From Protula sp. h YS-2021 (taxonomy: Eukaryota; Annelida; Polychaeta; Sabellida; Serpulidae), in NCBI GenBank assembly GCA_949752745.1, contig OX457028.1, forward strand, positions 7,644,922 to 7,708,921: 64,000 nucleotides of DNA. Direction: 5' to 3'. How positions within the stretch are numbered: the stretch's first letter is position 1; every line of letters begins with the position of its first letter. Shown piece by piece: positions 1 to 12,223 of the stretch. Made by a program: the position numbers and the translations under genes. The notes beneath the pieces are model-generated. The model saw only the letters and a program-made list of their open reading frames with translations. It was not told where the DNA came from and did not search any database.

Positions 1-3000
1 GACAATGACGTCGCGCATAGACACACTTTCTCGCGGAGAACGCGCACAGAGAGACAGTGTGCATTGCTCCATCATTCAGATGGCTATGTGCACACACTTT
101 CTCGCGCAGAACGCGCAGACAGACGGTGTGCTTTGCTCCATGATTCAGATGGCTATGTGCACACGTAGAACAACATGTTACCAACAACGAAACCACGTGA
201 CATCGCCGAGCGTGTCGTGACTTCATTCATCTCCGCCGCCATACCAATTCAAACATGACAGTGTGACTTCCGAACATCTCGAAAGCCGACAAAAAATCAT
301 GTTTTGTTGTTGTTTTTTTTATGCACACTTTGTACAAGCGTGGGGACAAAAATAAGAATACATTATCAGCCGACAACTTTATGCCAATGACTTGAAATTT
401 GCAACTGTTGCTAATGACATATGCATATGGCGCGTAACCGCAAGGCTATGCGCACAACAACGGCGCTGTGTATCCGCGAGTTGTGAAGACACTTCATTAG
501 CATGAGAAAACCTTGTTCACAATTTCAACTACAGCGGGGTCAAACACTTTTTGACGATCGCTAAATAGCACATTAACAACATCTCGAACACATATTAATT
601 GATTTCAAATTGTTGTTGATCTACCAATGCAAGGATCTGCCAGAATATCTAAAAGCAATTGATTTTTCACTTTAATTAACCAAACAATTAACCAAACAAT
701 TAACACATCACACATGAATACACACGACCTAAATTTACCACACGCTTTATTTGAATCAACAAACAAAACGAATTTTCAAATCTTTTCACCATTCCTTGTT
801 TACGTATTTACTGTTTATAGACACAGAAAGACTAGACCGACATTACCAGCACGTCAAAACAGACACAACCTTTCTCTCAAATCTCTTCTCACTGCTGTTC
901 AGCATCAACACTACATCACACATCTAGTTAAGGTTTTACAGTTACCGAGTAAAAAAAAAAGAGGGGTGAGGGATGAGGCAAGGGGAAGACACTATCTGCT
1001 GTTTTTAGGCGCCACACCATGCTACATACTTTACCTGGACAATTCGACGTGCAGTTGATTCTCTGCACGGTGTCACCGAAGCAAGGCTCTCCATGAACGG
1101 GCGCTGGATTGTTGCAAGTGCGAGTGCGCCGCTTGAAGCCGCTGTTACATCGCTTCGAGCACTCCGACCATGAACTCCAGGTCGACCAGCCTCCATTCAC
1201 TACACAAACAGACAGACAAACTATTCACTGTCTTCAAGAATAAACCTCTGTCCATCTGCATCCCTGAAAAAAAAATAGAGTGGGGGGAGGGGGGGAGAAG
1301 GTGGGGGATGGGTAGGGCATGGGTAGAGGTGGTGGCCTTGAAAGTGTGTTCCTTTCGTGTCTGAGTCAGTTTACAAACTCCCACCAGAGCGGCATCCCTG
1401 GGCAGCCACAACAGTGAAAAGCACTTGACCAATTAAGTTTACGTTTTAATCCCGGTTACGTGCATTATTAATGAAAACACGTGCTCTATGGTTCACTCTT
1501 TTAAAAGCTTCCTTTTACAAGGGTGCAGCATTTCCTCAGCTTTCCCTGAGCACAATGATAAGGTCGAGAGAATGGCGAAGGAAGCATATGGTATAAGATC
1601 ACGCCATTGGCTGTCGAAAAAAACACTCATCACGCAAAGGCTTAAGGAGCCAATTAAAGGTTCCACACTGCACGAAGATCGGGCAAATTGTGCGTATCTG
1701 TAGAAATTTATTGCAACAGCAAACACCATAATTGGAAGTGTATTTATTACCGCGACTCTGTTAACGCAATTACGCATTGATTTAGCGTAATATGATAGCT
1801 AAATATTTGATGGTCGTTACTGCTATAGTTAACAAACAAAGCCTTCACGATGGACCTATTATCGCTCACGTAACTTAGCCGGGAAATCCAAATATGACAA
1901 CTACCTCGCAGTGTTGATTCCCCCCTTCATCTTGGTAAACCCCAGTCTGACGTAACCGATATTGATAACAAAAAAACTACAACTGTGTATAATATATACG
2001 CAGAAGTGACAATATTTTGGACCAGTTTCTTGTTGCTATGTTTGAAAAAAAAGAAGAAAATTTCAAACATTGGCAACCATCTCCGAAAGTTCCCAAACAC
2101 CCCCCCCCCCCTCCCTCCTCTCACAAAAGAGAGAAATAAAGGCGACTGGTGAACAGCTGAAAGTATCGCTGCGCTGCAATGTCACAATATTGGACAATTA
2201 CTCGGCTATCGCTCCCATCACTGTCACTCACAAATCGCTCCACATTTTTACGGCGCCATTGAATACGATTGGTTAACAGCACAACACCCCGTCCCGATTA
2301 CGTCATGGCCGTGTAACAGTAGATTCGAGAACTGGCAATTAGAAAGCTTCTTGATTGGTAATTATGTGCGTAATTTTTGTCTCACGTATCAACTGTTGTA
2401 TTAGTTCAAGCTCACTTAGGGAGAGGGGGTAGGGGGGTGGGGGGGGGGGGTGGGGGGGGGGGGGACTGCGGCACATGCGCGTTTTCAGCATCGCTTTGTC
2501 ATCGCCATTTGTCATTGTTTATAATGGTAAAACCGCAGGGTGCACAAGCGATACATCCGGGACTTTAGCCTGCCCCAAATTCGGTTATTTTCAATTACGT
2601 TCTGATTAATGGGGGTTGTTAGGTGACCGGGGCAACTGTAACAGCACAACTAAAATGGCATTAAGATCTATTCCAAATCAGTTATGTAAATTCGCAGTTT
2701 AAATGTGGTTTGGCATGCTAACGGCCGACTGTGATACTGAGCATCACGAAAAATGAAAAAAAATGTAATTGCTAATCGAAAGCTCCCAAATTAGCTTGTG
2801 TAATTTTTATTCTTAAACATCACCCAAACATTCCACTATCTGATATTGAGTCTCTGATACCGACTACATGACGCTGACTATCTCATACTGACCTGATATT
2901 GACTATCTGATACTGACTATTTGATAATGGATACCTGATATTTACTTTGATACTGACTACTTGATGATGACTACCTGATATTGACTATCCGAGACTGACT

Positions 3001-3611
3001 ACTTGATGTTGACTCTCTGATACTGACTACTTGATGCTGACTATCTGACACTGACTACTTGATGCTGACTAACTGACACTAACGGGGGGGGGGGGGGTGG
3101 GGGGGTCAGTATCAATTTGTGCAGCGATTGAAATGAAAGCCATCGTTCGCTCTTCAACCTTTGCCAAATGTTAAACGACTCCAAAAACTTAATCCAAAAC
3201 TAATTCGTCATGCTATATCTGTGTCAGGGGAGGGGGGCGGGCGGGGTGGGGGTAACTTTTGTTTACATGCAGTAAACTGACCACAGTGTGAAGAGCGTGC
3301 TAAGAGGACTGTTTGTGGGTCACAGATGACAGCAGCTGCTGTCTGTGCTGAGTGGTCATCAATATATCTTAACTTTTTTTCCCAAAACAGACAAGTCACA
3401 AAAAATCCTATTTTTCAACAATGAAACAAGAAAAATAGTGATATTTTTGACTAATGACTTTATCTTTTGTTTTATACCAGGAGGCAAAAAAGACCGGCCT
3501 TGAACTTGAAAAAATTGCAGCATAACCCCTTAAAAAATGGATCCAAACAAAACATGGCCATTTATATTGACAGTATTTTTATGTGAAACTGTGCTGCCCA
3601 CGGTAATAACG

Positions 3612-3682
<71 letters not shown>

Positions 3683-5404
3683 GGTAGCTAGAAGGCGGAG
3701 TGGTGTTTTCTTCGATGGCTGACTGGACACGCGTGTGTGTGTGCACGGGCCATCCTGTACTACACATAACCGTGTGTCTGGGGGGGGGGGGGGGTCACAT
3801 TCGTGCCAACATGAAAGCGGAGGGGTCGCGGGGACGGAGAAGGCGAGGGGGGAGGGGGGAGGAGGGGGGGAGCAAACACAAGCAGTTGACATAGCAAAGT
3901 GCCGAGAACGTAATCAAGCATTTCACTATTGACGATAATAACCGGTTCTGACATGTTTTAGTGCTACAATTAAACGGTGACCAATCACAATGGGTACAGG
4001 ATGAAGCCCATGTTATCCGTCATCTTCAGCCACCGTTTAGCTAAACTATCAAGATTACTTCAGTTTATTTTATAAATTAAACATTGGAGTAACAAGTTCT
4101 TCCTCAACGCACGGGAAGTGATCACATAAGTTCGAATGCAATAGAATACTTGAAACTGCTTTGACGGTGGCGAGTACGTACGTGAACACGTCACTGAAAT
4201 ACGCTGGTCATTTTAGCACTTTCATTAAGAACAGAATAAATCTGCCTGTTTAATGGGAATTGTTTTTTTTATATATATAAAACTGCACGTAAATTTGATT
4301 TCATTGATGCATATTTTTTGTTCAAGAATAGCCATGATTTTGCATGATTTGCTCAGCATTAACAGGCGACTGAGCACAGCTTCACAAACTGCTATAATTC
4401 AATTTTTTGACCTTAAGATGAGGTGGGAGGGGGGAGGGGAGGGGGAAGGGGAGGGGGGCGGAAAGGTACGACTTAGCACGAAACGATGCAGTAAGGTGTG
4501 AGCAAAAGGCAAATATGGGCAATGAATTGTGTGTTTGGCGAGTAATAAAGCATAAATTTTGCCTTTCATCCCCAATCATTTGCCAACTGTCAGTGTTTGA
4601 TCACTGTACTAAATAAGATAATTCTTTAAACGGTTACACAACATTTTTGCACAGGATAAAAGCCAATAACTTTCCCTATATTGACATATTTTCCACGTGG
4701 AAACTTTCCCAGTATTTCCCACTATTTTTGTCGTATTTTCTGCCATGGTGACCTTGACTTGACCTTGAGAAGTTATTAAAACAAGTGCCATAACCCTGTC
4801 GTAAAAGGGAATAAAAGGAATGAGTGAAATTGGCAACAGATTGCCTCTTGCTTAACTCAACAGCATTTTGAGGGACAATTGGATTCGCCAGGTCCCATGA
4901 GAAGGTTTCCCCCTTCACAGCAGAAAGCAAAAAAAAAAAAAAAATACAAATCTGTTATTTCGAAAATGCTCCATAATAACCTAATTGAGGCAGATTGTTC
5001 TGTAATAAGCAGACTCCCCTCTCCCCGTAAGTGCATTAATGAGATATTAGTGGGGGGGGGGGGAGGCGGGGGGGGGGGGGGTTGTGCTGTCCCCCGCACA
5101 AAAGTATCCCTGTGCGAAGCGTTAACGTACTGCTCGCTATGGCATGGTTTGGGTCTGCCCGATGTTAATCCATGGATTCACACAATAACACTTGATAATT
5201 ATTTAAACATATATTTACAAAACTTGTTTATTCATTCTAATTCACTCGAATTGAAACCCAACTTCCCGTGCCTAGATACGTGATGTCACAAGTGACAGTG
5301 ACATCACTATCAGTCATTGATGTCAATTAATTACTAATCAATTAAGAATCCATAACGTTCTGAACGTAAATTTCATAGTGTACTGTTATCAACATTCACT
5401 TATG

Positions 5405-5437
<33 letters not shown>

Positions 5438-8400
5438 GAAACGAATTCGTGTTCCAACAAACGTAACAGTGTTCGAATAAAAATGTGCAAACAACATGCA
5501 GCTATTCACAATGCAATTATCTTGGTAAGTAGCATTCATTGGGGTAGACCGCCCTCATGCCACCGAAAAGGGGATTATTATGCCCCTGTCACAATAATTA
5601 TTCCAGCTCGAATTCCATCACTCCGGTTTGAAGAACATGGAGTAAATGTGCGTTTGAAGCTCCTTTTTTCGTCATTACATTCGCAATTTGGGACTTCCCA
5701 GGACACCATCTGACTGAACAGATTTCAGAATCTTTAACATAGTTTCTGATGGCGCAAATGTCTAATCTCAGGCGCTTATCGTCAACTAGTTTCGATGAGT
5801 AAATTGATTCCACAACACTTCTATTGTCCACGAAGGCATGAATATCGCATTCGCACTCGCTCGTTAATGACATTAAAAGCGATTTAAGATACACTGATAA
5901 TTCCAGACCTTCAAGCAAACTCAGGGCTTCGGCTGCGATGGTAGATTTTACAACACGCTTTATTTTCCCCCCTTGCCAGGCCAACGGGCAACTTCTATTG
6001 TTTTCACCAACTAAAAATATAATTTGCGCGCCCATGCTGCTCACTCCATCGCATAAATTCGCTAATGCTGCGTCCGTAAACACATAAATTTTCCAGCTAT
6101 TTTCACTTCCTAAAACAGGAAAACGTATTTTACACGGTTCATTTCGAGCTTTTCGAATAACTTTGATGGCGTGTCGAAGGTTTTCAATGGTTCCTTTTTG
6201 AAAGACCATAGAGAGTTCTATCATGTCAAAGATCAGATCTGGTCTCGAACCTTGAACAAGCCAATTCAATTTCCCTGTGATACTACGCAATTCGGTCAGT
6301 TCTTTTTCTGATAGCAAATCAGATTGCTTGGCATTCGTTCTGATTGAAATGTCATCCAAGTTTATATTTGCTAAATACTGCTCCTGATCTAAAATAAGCG
6401 CATTTTCGTTTGTACTTATTGAAAAGCCAATGTATTGAAAGAAATGTTTTTCACATTTTCCAGCAAGGAAACGAACACAAAGCTTGGCCATAACTAAATC
6501 ATCAAATGATGTTTCTCCCGCATGTAAAAAGTCATCGATGTGGCTTACCAACATTCCAACAAGGCAACCATTTTTCTTCATTATGAACAGCGCCGGATCC
6601 AGATCAGATTGCTCACACCCTATTTTTGTTAATTCATAGGAAACGCTATCAAAAAACTGACGTGCAGCGTCGTTTAATCCATATAAACAACGTTTTAATT
6701 TCCAAATTTTGTTGGCGCAACTTGCTTCTTTTGGGGGTTTGACGTACACTTCGCGATCTATTTTCTTACTTTGAAGAAAGGCTGATTTTATATCGGTGGT
6801 TTTAACAGCCCATTTCTTGCTTGCAGCTATGGCCAGAAACACCCTCATGGTGTGTTTGTTTACCGTCGGAGAGTCTTTTTGAAGATCAATAGTTTCTTCG
6901 AATCCCCTAGCAACTAACCGTGCTCGAATCCCATCCCCCTTTTTCCATAACACCCAAGTCGTTGATATAGTGTTTTGGCCTATATCTTGTACCTCTTCAT
7001 ATGTATCGAACTGTTTTAATTTCAATAATTCAGCCTTTTTTGCTTCAACACAGTCCTCATCATTTTGTCTGTTCCTCGGAATAGTCACAATGTTCACAGT
7101 TTCGTTTCCATCAAGAGGAAACCAGGCGGAATTGGCGTCAAGTTTTACACTCAATTCGTTCTGGGTGCTCTCATCTCGAATATTAAACCATCTGTTTGAC
7201 GATGTTGTGGACTTTCCCGCACGCGATATTATGGTGGCAGTATTCCATTCATCGTTCACTGTTTTGTACTTTATCTTATCACCTGTGTTCAGTTGAATAA
7301 GCCATGGATTCGACTGCGATTTGGTTGAATTTCCGCTATTCACTGAATCACTTTGACCAATGAGGGGTGTCGTAAACATTTCTTCCTGTTGATCATTGCT
7401 GTTTGTGGTGTTGTCTGCTAATATTTCACAAATTTGTTCTTCTTGTTGATGGTTGTTCACGGTGTGCATTTCGGTGTGCTGTTCATTCGTGTCAGGAAGT
7501 TCGCATATGTCATTGGACTCGCATATATCGGAAAACTGCCCATCTGCTTTGATAATACGGTTCGGCGAAACACGTACGAAAACCCCACCATGTCGTACGA
7601 ATATGATTTTTCCATCCTGGAAAACAACTTTTCCGGGACCTAGCCACTTTGCGCGATTTTCTCGTTTGTAATAAACCAAGTCGCCGTTATTGAGGATCAC
7701 TTCGGATGCTCGAATTTTATGTCGCAGTGCACGTCTGATGCGTTCGTCAGATTCACATTCAACGAAAACCTTGCGGGATGCATGAAGAATATTTAGATGC
7801 TTTGCAAATGTTTCACTCATAGTTGTTCCTTCTAATGCTGGAAGATTGTCAATCATGATATTCGGCAAATTAGGGTTTTTACCGAAAACTAATTGGTAGC
7901 TACTATAACCATGCCACATCTGTAGGGAATTTCTGGCCATATTTGCCCACAGCAGTAAAATATCTAAGGACGTTTTCGGGTACTGTTCTTGCAGTTTGGT
8001 AAGCATAGCATCAGTTACAGCATGAATTCGCTCACATGTTCCATTCTGAAAGGGGCTGTAACCGGCTGTGGTAAGCACGCGAATGTTCAGAATACTGGCG
8101 ATTTCACGCAGTTCCTCATTATTGAACTCGCCTCCATTATCAGTAAGCAAACCTTCCATTACACCGTAACCCGCACCGATCCAATGTGTCATTATTTTAT
8201 CAAGTATTTCACAAGGCAGCTTACGTTTGATGAACACTGACACCGTGAAACGCGAGAAAAGATCGACCATATGAAGAATCCATTCTTCACCCCATTGTTT
8301 AAGGTCCATCGCAACTTTCTCGTTGAAGCGAGAAGCCATTGGTAAAGCTACAACCGGTCTAGAGGGGGTTTTTGAAAACCTTTTGCACAGATCACATTTG

Positions 8401-11400
8401 TCATAAATATCACTGAGGGCAGTTTTAAAATCTTCTTGCCAAGCGCCGGCATCTTTGAGTAATGATACAAGTTTAATCTGGGGTGGGTGAGCAAACTGTC
8501 GGTGAAGTTTCAACAGAGCATTTCGCAAATCTGAAGTATTGAGTTCGTGTAACTTTACTGCGCACACATGCTCCACCGCAATAGAAGTTGCATTGTCAAT
8601 GGGTACACAATAGTGCCCAGATGATGTGTAATTCAAAGCAATTTTCTCCCCCAAAATTTCTGCTGTATCGTTTTCCAGGTCCAGTTTTATTCTAGCTCGC
8701 TTCATAGAATCGATAGACAGTAATAGGGGTATATCCGAGTCGACTACGTCAGTGTGTATCGTGACCGATTTTCCCGCTAGATTAGCAGGGATTTCGCATG
8801 ATGATAATGACTGAAGCTTTTCACCCCCTCCAAATTTAAAAACTTTGAAACCAGGTTTTTCAACTAATTTAGCTCTTTCTTCATCACTAAGTGTGTCTTT
8901 AAATCCCTTATACCAGTTAATACCACACACTGTACTTGTACATGCACTGTCCAAAACAGCACAGTTTCTTGCCTCACTCCCTAACGTAGCCATATCACGC
9001 TTATTGAAGCCTGTGAAGAGCACAACATTTTCTTGAAAACTGTCAACTATATTCACTTCCCCCATATTTTCCCAACTGTAAGGACATTTATCCATCATAT
9101 GTCTGTAAGAACCGCACGCTAAACATGTCAAAGCAGTACCATCAGGGCCGGGGGGGTTAATTGGGCGTGTTCTGTTAGCGTTGCTATGGGGTTGTTGTCC
9201 CTGGTAACCACCGCGATAATTGTTGCTAGCGTTTCGAAACCCCCTCCAAAATCCACGGCCACTTGAGAAACGTCCCCCGCGCCCCCTACTCACAGATCTA
9301 TATTGTCGTCCAGAAGATCCAACATTGAACTTTGTGGCGTACACTTCTTCTTCATTAATGAAGGCCGCATCATTTTCAACCTTTATAGCTGGTCCAGCTT
9401 TGTCACCACCAAAATGTTCTCCACAACCAGCATCCTTGCTTTTGAATTTTTTTAGCGATTTTTTGGCTTGTTCGTACATTTGTTCCGGATTACCATAGTC
9501 AATACCTGTGATGACAAGCATTTTTTCTGCCTTTGAAATGTTTGCGCACTTTAAAAGCTTGAAAGCTAAAATTGACGATGGTAATGTCATGTTTCTCTTC
9601 TCGATTTTGCGATATTTTTGATCAAAAAGGGATATATATTCCGAAATGGATTGTCCCTTTTGACGAGAGAAGTCTTCAAAATCCTCGAATTTTTCAAGAG
9701 AATCTGCCAAATCATCCTTTCCGAGATGCTGATCTAAGAAAGTTACTAAAATTTCAAAGCCGTTCTCTTTTTTTAAATCGTTAAGTTCCAGTTCATCAAA
9801 AACTTTTTCACGAATGCACTCGGATTCGGGGAGGGAAAGTGCTACCGCGATTCCTTGTTTTGCTTTTCCAAGATCTGTAATTTCGCGCCACGCCAGAAGC
9901 TCCTGTTTATACCTTTCGTATGATTTAGTTTTTGAGAAAAGCGGAGGAGCTATCTTCATCGCCATAGTTGCAGTCGATATCACTGATATTGTCAATATGA
10001 AAAATCCGTAATTCATCACTAAAAGAACATTGAATGTATCTCCACAAGATTAAATGCCATAATCCATTCGATCACGTTTTCCACAACTTTCCACTCTTGT
10101 GTCCATTTCGTAAAGTTCACATCTTTTTTCCTCATGACAATTCTATTTTCTCTAAATCCCACACTATTGATTTCACTGTAATATCAACCACGCTCTGCTA
10201 CCATTTGTTAATCCATGGATTCACACAATAACACTTGATAATTATTTAAACATATATTTACAAAACTTGTTTATTCATTCTAATTCACTCGAATTGAAAC
10301 CCAACTTCCCGTGCCTAGATACGTGATGTCACAAGTGACAGTGACATCACTATCAGTCATTGATGTCAATTAATTACTAATCAATTAAGAATCCATAACG
10401 TTCTGAACGTAAATTTCATAGTGTACTGTTATCAACACCCGATGCCTGATATCGGCACACACGACACTCGCATGCTACACCCCGTATACGAGGTACGCAC
10501 GGAATGATGACGTACTGCCCGCTATGGCTGGGTTTGGGTCTGTATACAATCATCATGTCTCAAACCTCTTTGCCTTAAAGGCACTCATTCATTTTTTTTT
10601 TATATACATAATTGTCATACCAGAACAGTACACTGTCTTCGCAACATAAAACGATGAAATAACAATACAAAAAATTCCCCATTGTGACGTCATAGAACCA
10701 TATGCAAGCACCACGTGGTAACCAGCTGACGTATGTGATCAGCATTGCGGTTCAACAACGACAACACACTATTTCACTGACACTTCCGCAGATTTTAATG
10801 AATTCTTCAGGTCACACAATTTCATAAAATGAAATGCTTCCATGAGCTCTGATTAACAATCTGAATAGGGGCTTCCGTTTACATCTGATTGTATCTTTCG
10901 GCGTGGTATAATTTCCGTACATTTGAAAATCATGAATTTGCGGTTATCACTTCACTGTTGACAAGAATATACATATATGTGTGTGCTTGTTTCTGTGAGG
11001 TTTTTGAATCAGAAAGGGGGTAGGGGGGAGCGCATGTATTTATCCAATTTCACGTCTAGATAGACTTAAAACGCACTTCAAACACCAGTAAAACCATAAT
11101 TGCACATCTCTAGAAAAACATCCCCCCTCCCTCCTCCCTGAAATACAAAATGTAGGGACAATAGGAAAGCTGACTGAAGTCACTCGTTATCAAAAGTCCC
11201 TCCTCCCAGGTGAGGTAGTCTATAAAGGCCCAAAATTACAGACACGGCAATTCTAATGCTATGATTGCGCATTTTTTAAGTCTTCTTTTCTTCCATGAAA
11301 TTATTCCACAAAACAAAATGAACACTTCAATAGTACTTAAGTTCATCCCCGTCATTCCGGGGCACCGACGCGGTGGTGGGTATGCCGTAGATTATAAGCC

Positions 11401-12155
11401 ATTGTCTGCCCTAGATTATAAGCCATTGTGTGCCCTAGATTATAAGCCATTGTGTGCCATTGTAAAACAAAAGTGAAAGTAAAATAAACCGATCACAGAT
11501 AAGTCTGTAGTTTTTCAAATTTGCTTTGAACTACCTTTCATATTTTTCTCGGCAGCTTATTTGGATTTAGCTGACTCTTAATAACTCTGGGTCTTGTATT
11601 TCTCACTTTGTTATTCAATTTACAAATAACTTCAATAAATAATTTCAATTTATGTTCCAAAACATCTATCTGGCAGAGCTGAAGTGTTTTACTCTCAATA
11701 TTATTATTTTTTCAGACATAGATGCAGCAGGAGTTTTTGGACGTCAAGCGTTCCTCGCAGGAAACTCTTCCAACTCTCAACACACAAATCCACCCCCCCC
11801 CCCCCCCCTGACAGACAACAGCAGTTTCTTTGGCGGGCAGAGCGTGTGTAAGGCCCCATCAAAATGAACGTAAACAAGAAAGGTAAGAACCATCTGCTTC
11901 CTCAGTGATTACCATCAAGCCCCCCCCCCCCCCGACCCCCCTCCCCAGGCCCTCTCCCCACTCTCTCCCCCTCCCCTACCTTCAAGCCCCCCCCCCGACC
12001 CCCTCCCCCTGTAATATCAGTTTTGTTTTCTCTACTAAGCAAATACAGGTGAAATCGGTTAGTCGCATAAACCATTATGTTAAAATATGCCGGAAAATCG
12101 CATGGAGCAGGTAAACCCATTATTACTATTGTTTTTGCTGCTGTTGTTGTTATTA

Positions 12156-12223
<68 letters not shown>

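Larger units (their letters stand above)
1200..5162. other. UNC5 intron 4, copy A, left part
   Basis: Non-coding. Contains poly-C (2100-2111), poly-G (2425-2463 and ~3085-3105), a CTGATACTGACTA-type array (2836-3083), the empty pearl-like target site (3203/3204), a CT microsatellite (3615-3681), purine tracts (3781-3870, 4421-4460), paired TGACCTTGA sites (4749-4768) and another poly-G (5051-5081). No ORF matches a protein. Confidence 0.7.
5163..10437 (-). mobile_element. Complete Ty1/Copia LTR retrotransposon
   Basis: A 5,275-bp element on the minus strand, in the same orientation as the UNC5 transcript. Two 232-bp LTRs, identical base for base, begin TGTTGATA and end ATTAACA on the coding strand. 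The insertion is flanked by the 5-bp direct repeat CCCGA (5158-5162 and 10438-10442). Copy B of the locus has the unoccupied site at 23449-23453 (CACGA). One uninterrupted gag-pol ORF fills most of the interior, and an initiator-Met-type primer binding site follows the 5' LTR. Identical LTRs, an intact ORF and an empty allele all indicate a very recent insertion. Confidence 0.97.

Noticed and set aside
714..1058. 114-codon plus-strand ORF overlapping the TSP1 exon, and its copy B relatives
   Set aside because: Length and frame are not preserved between the two copies, while the minus-strand TSP1 frame is.
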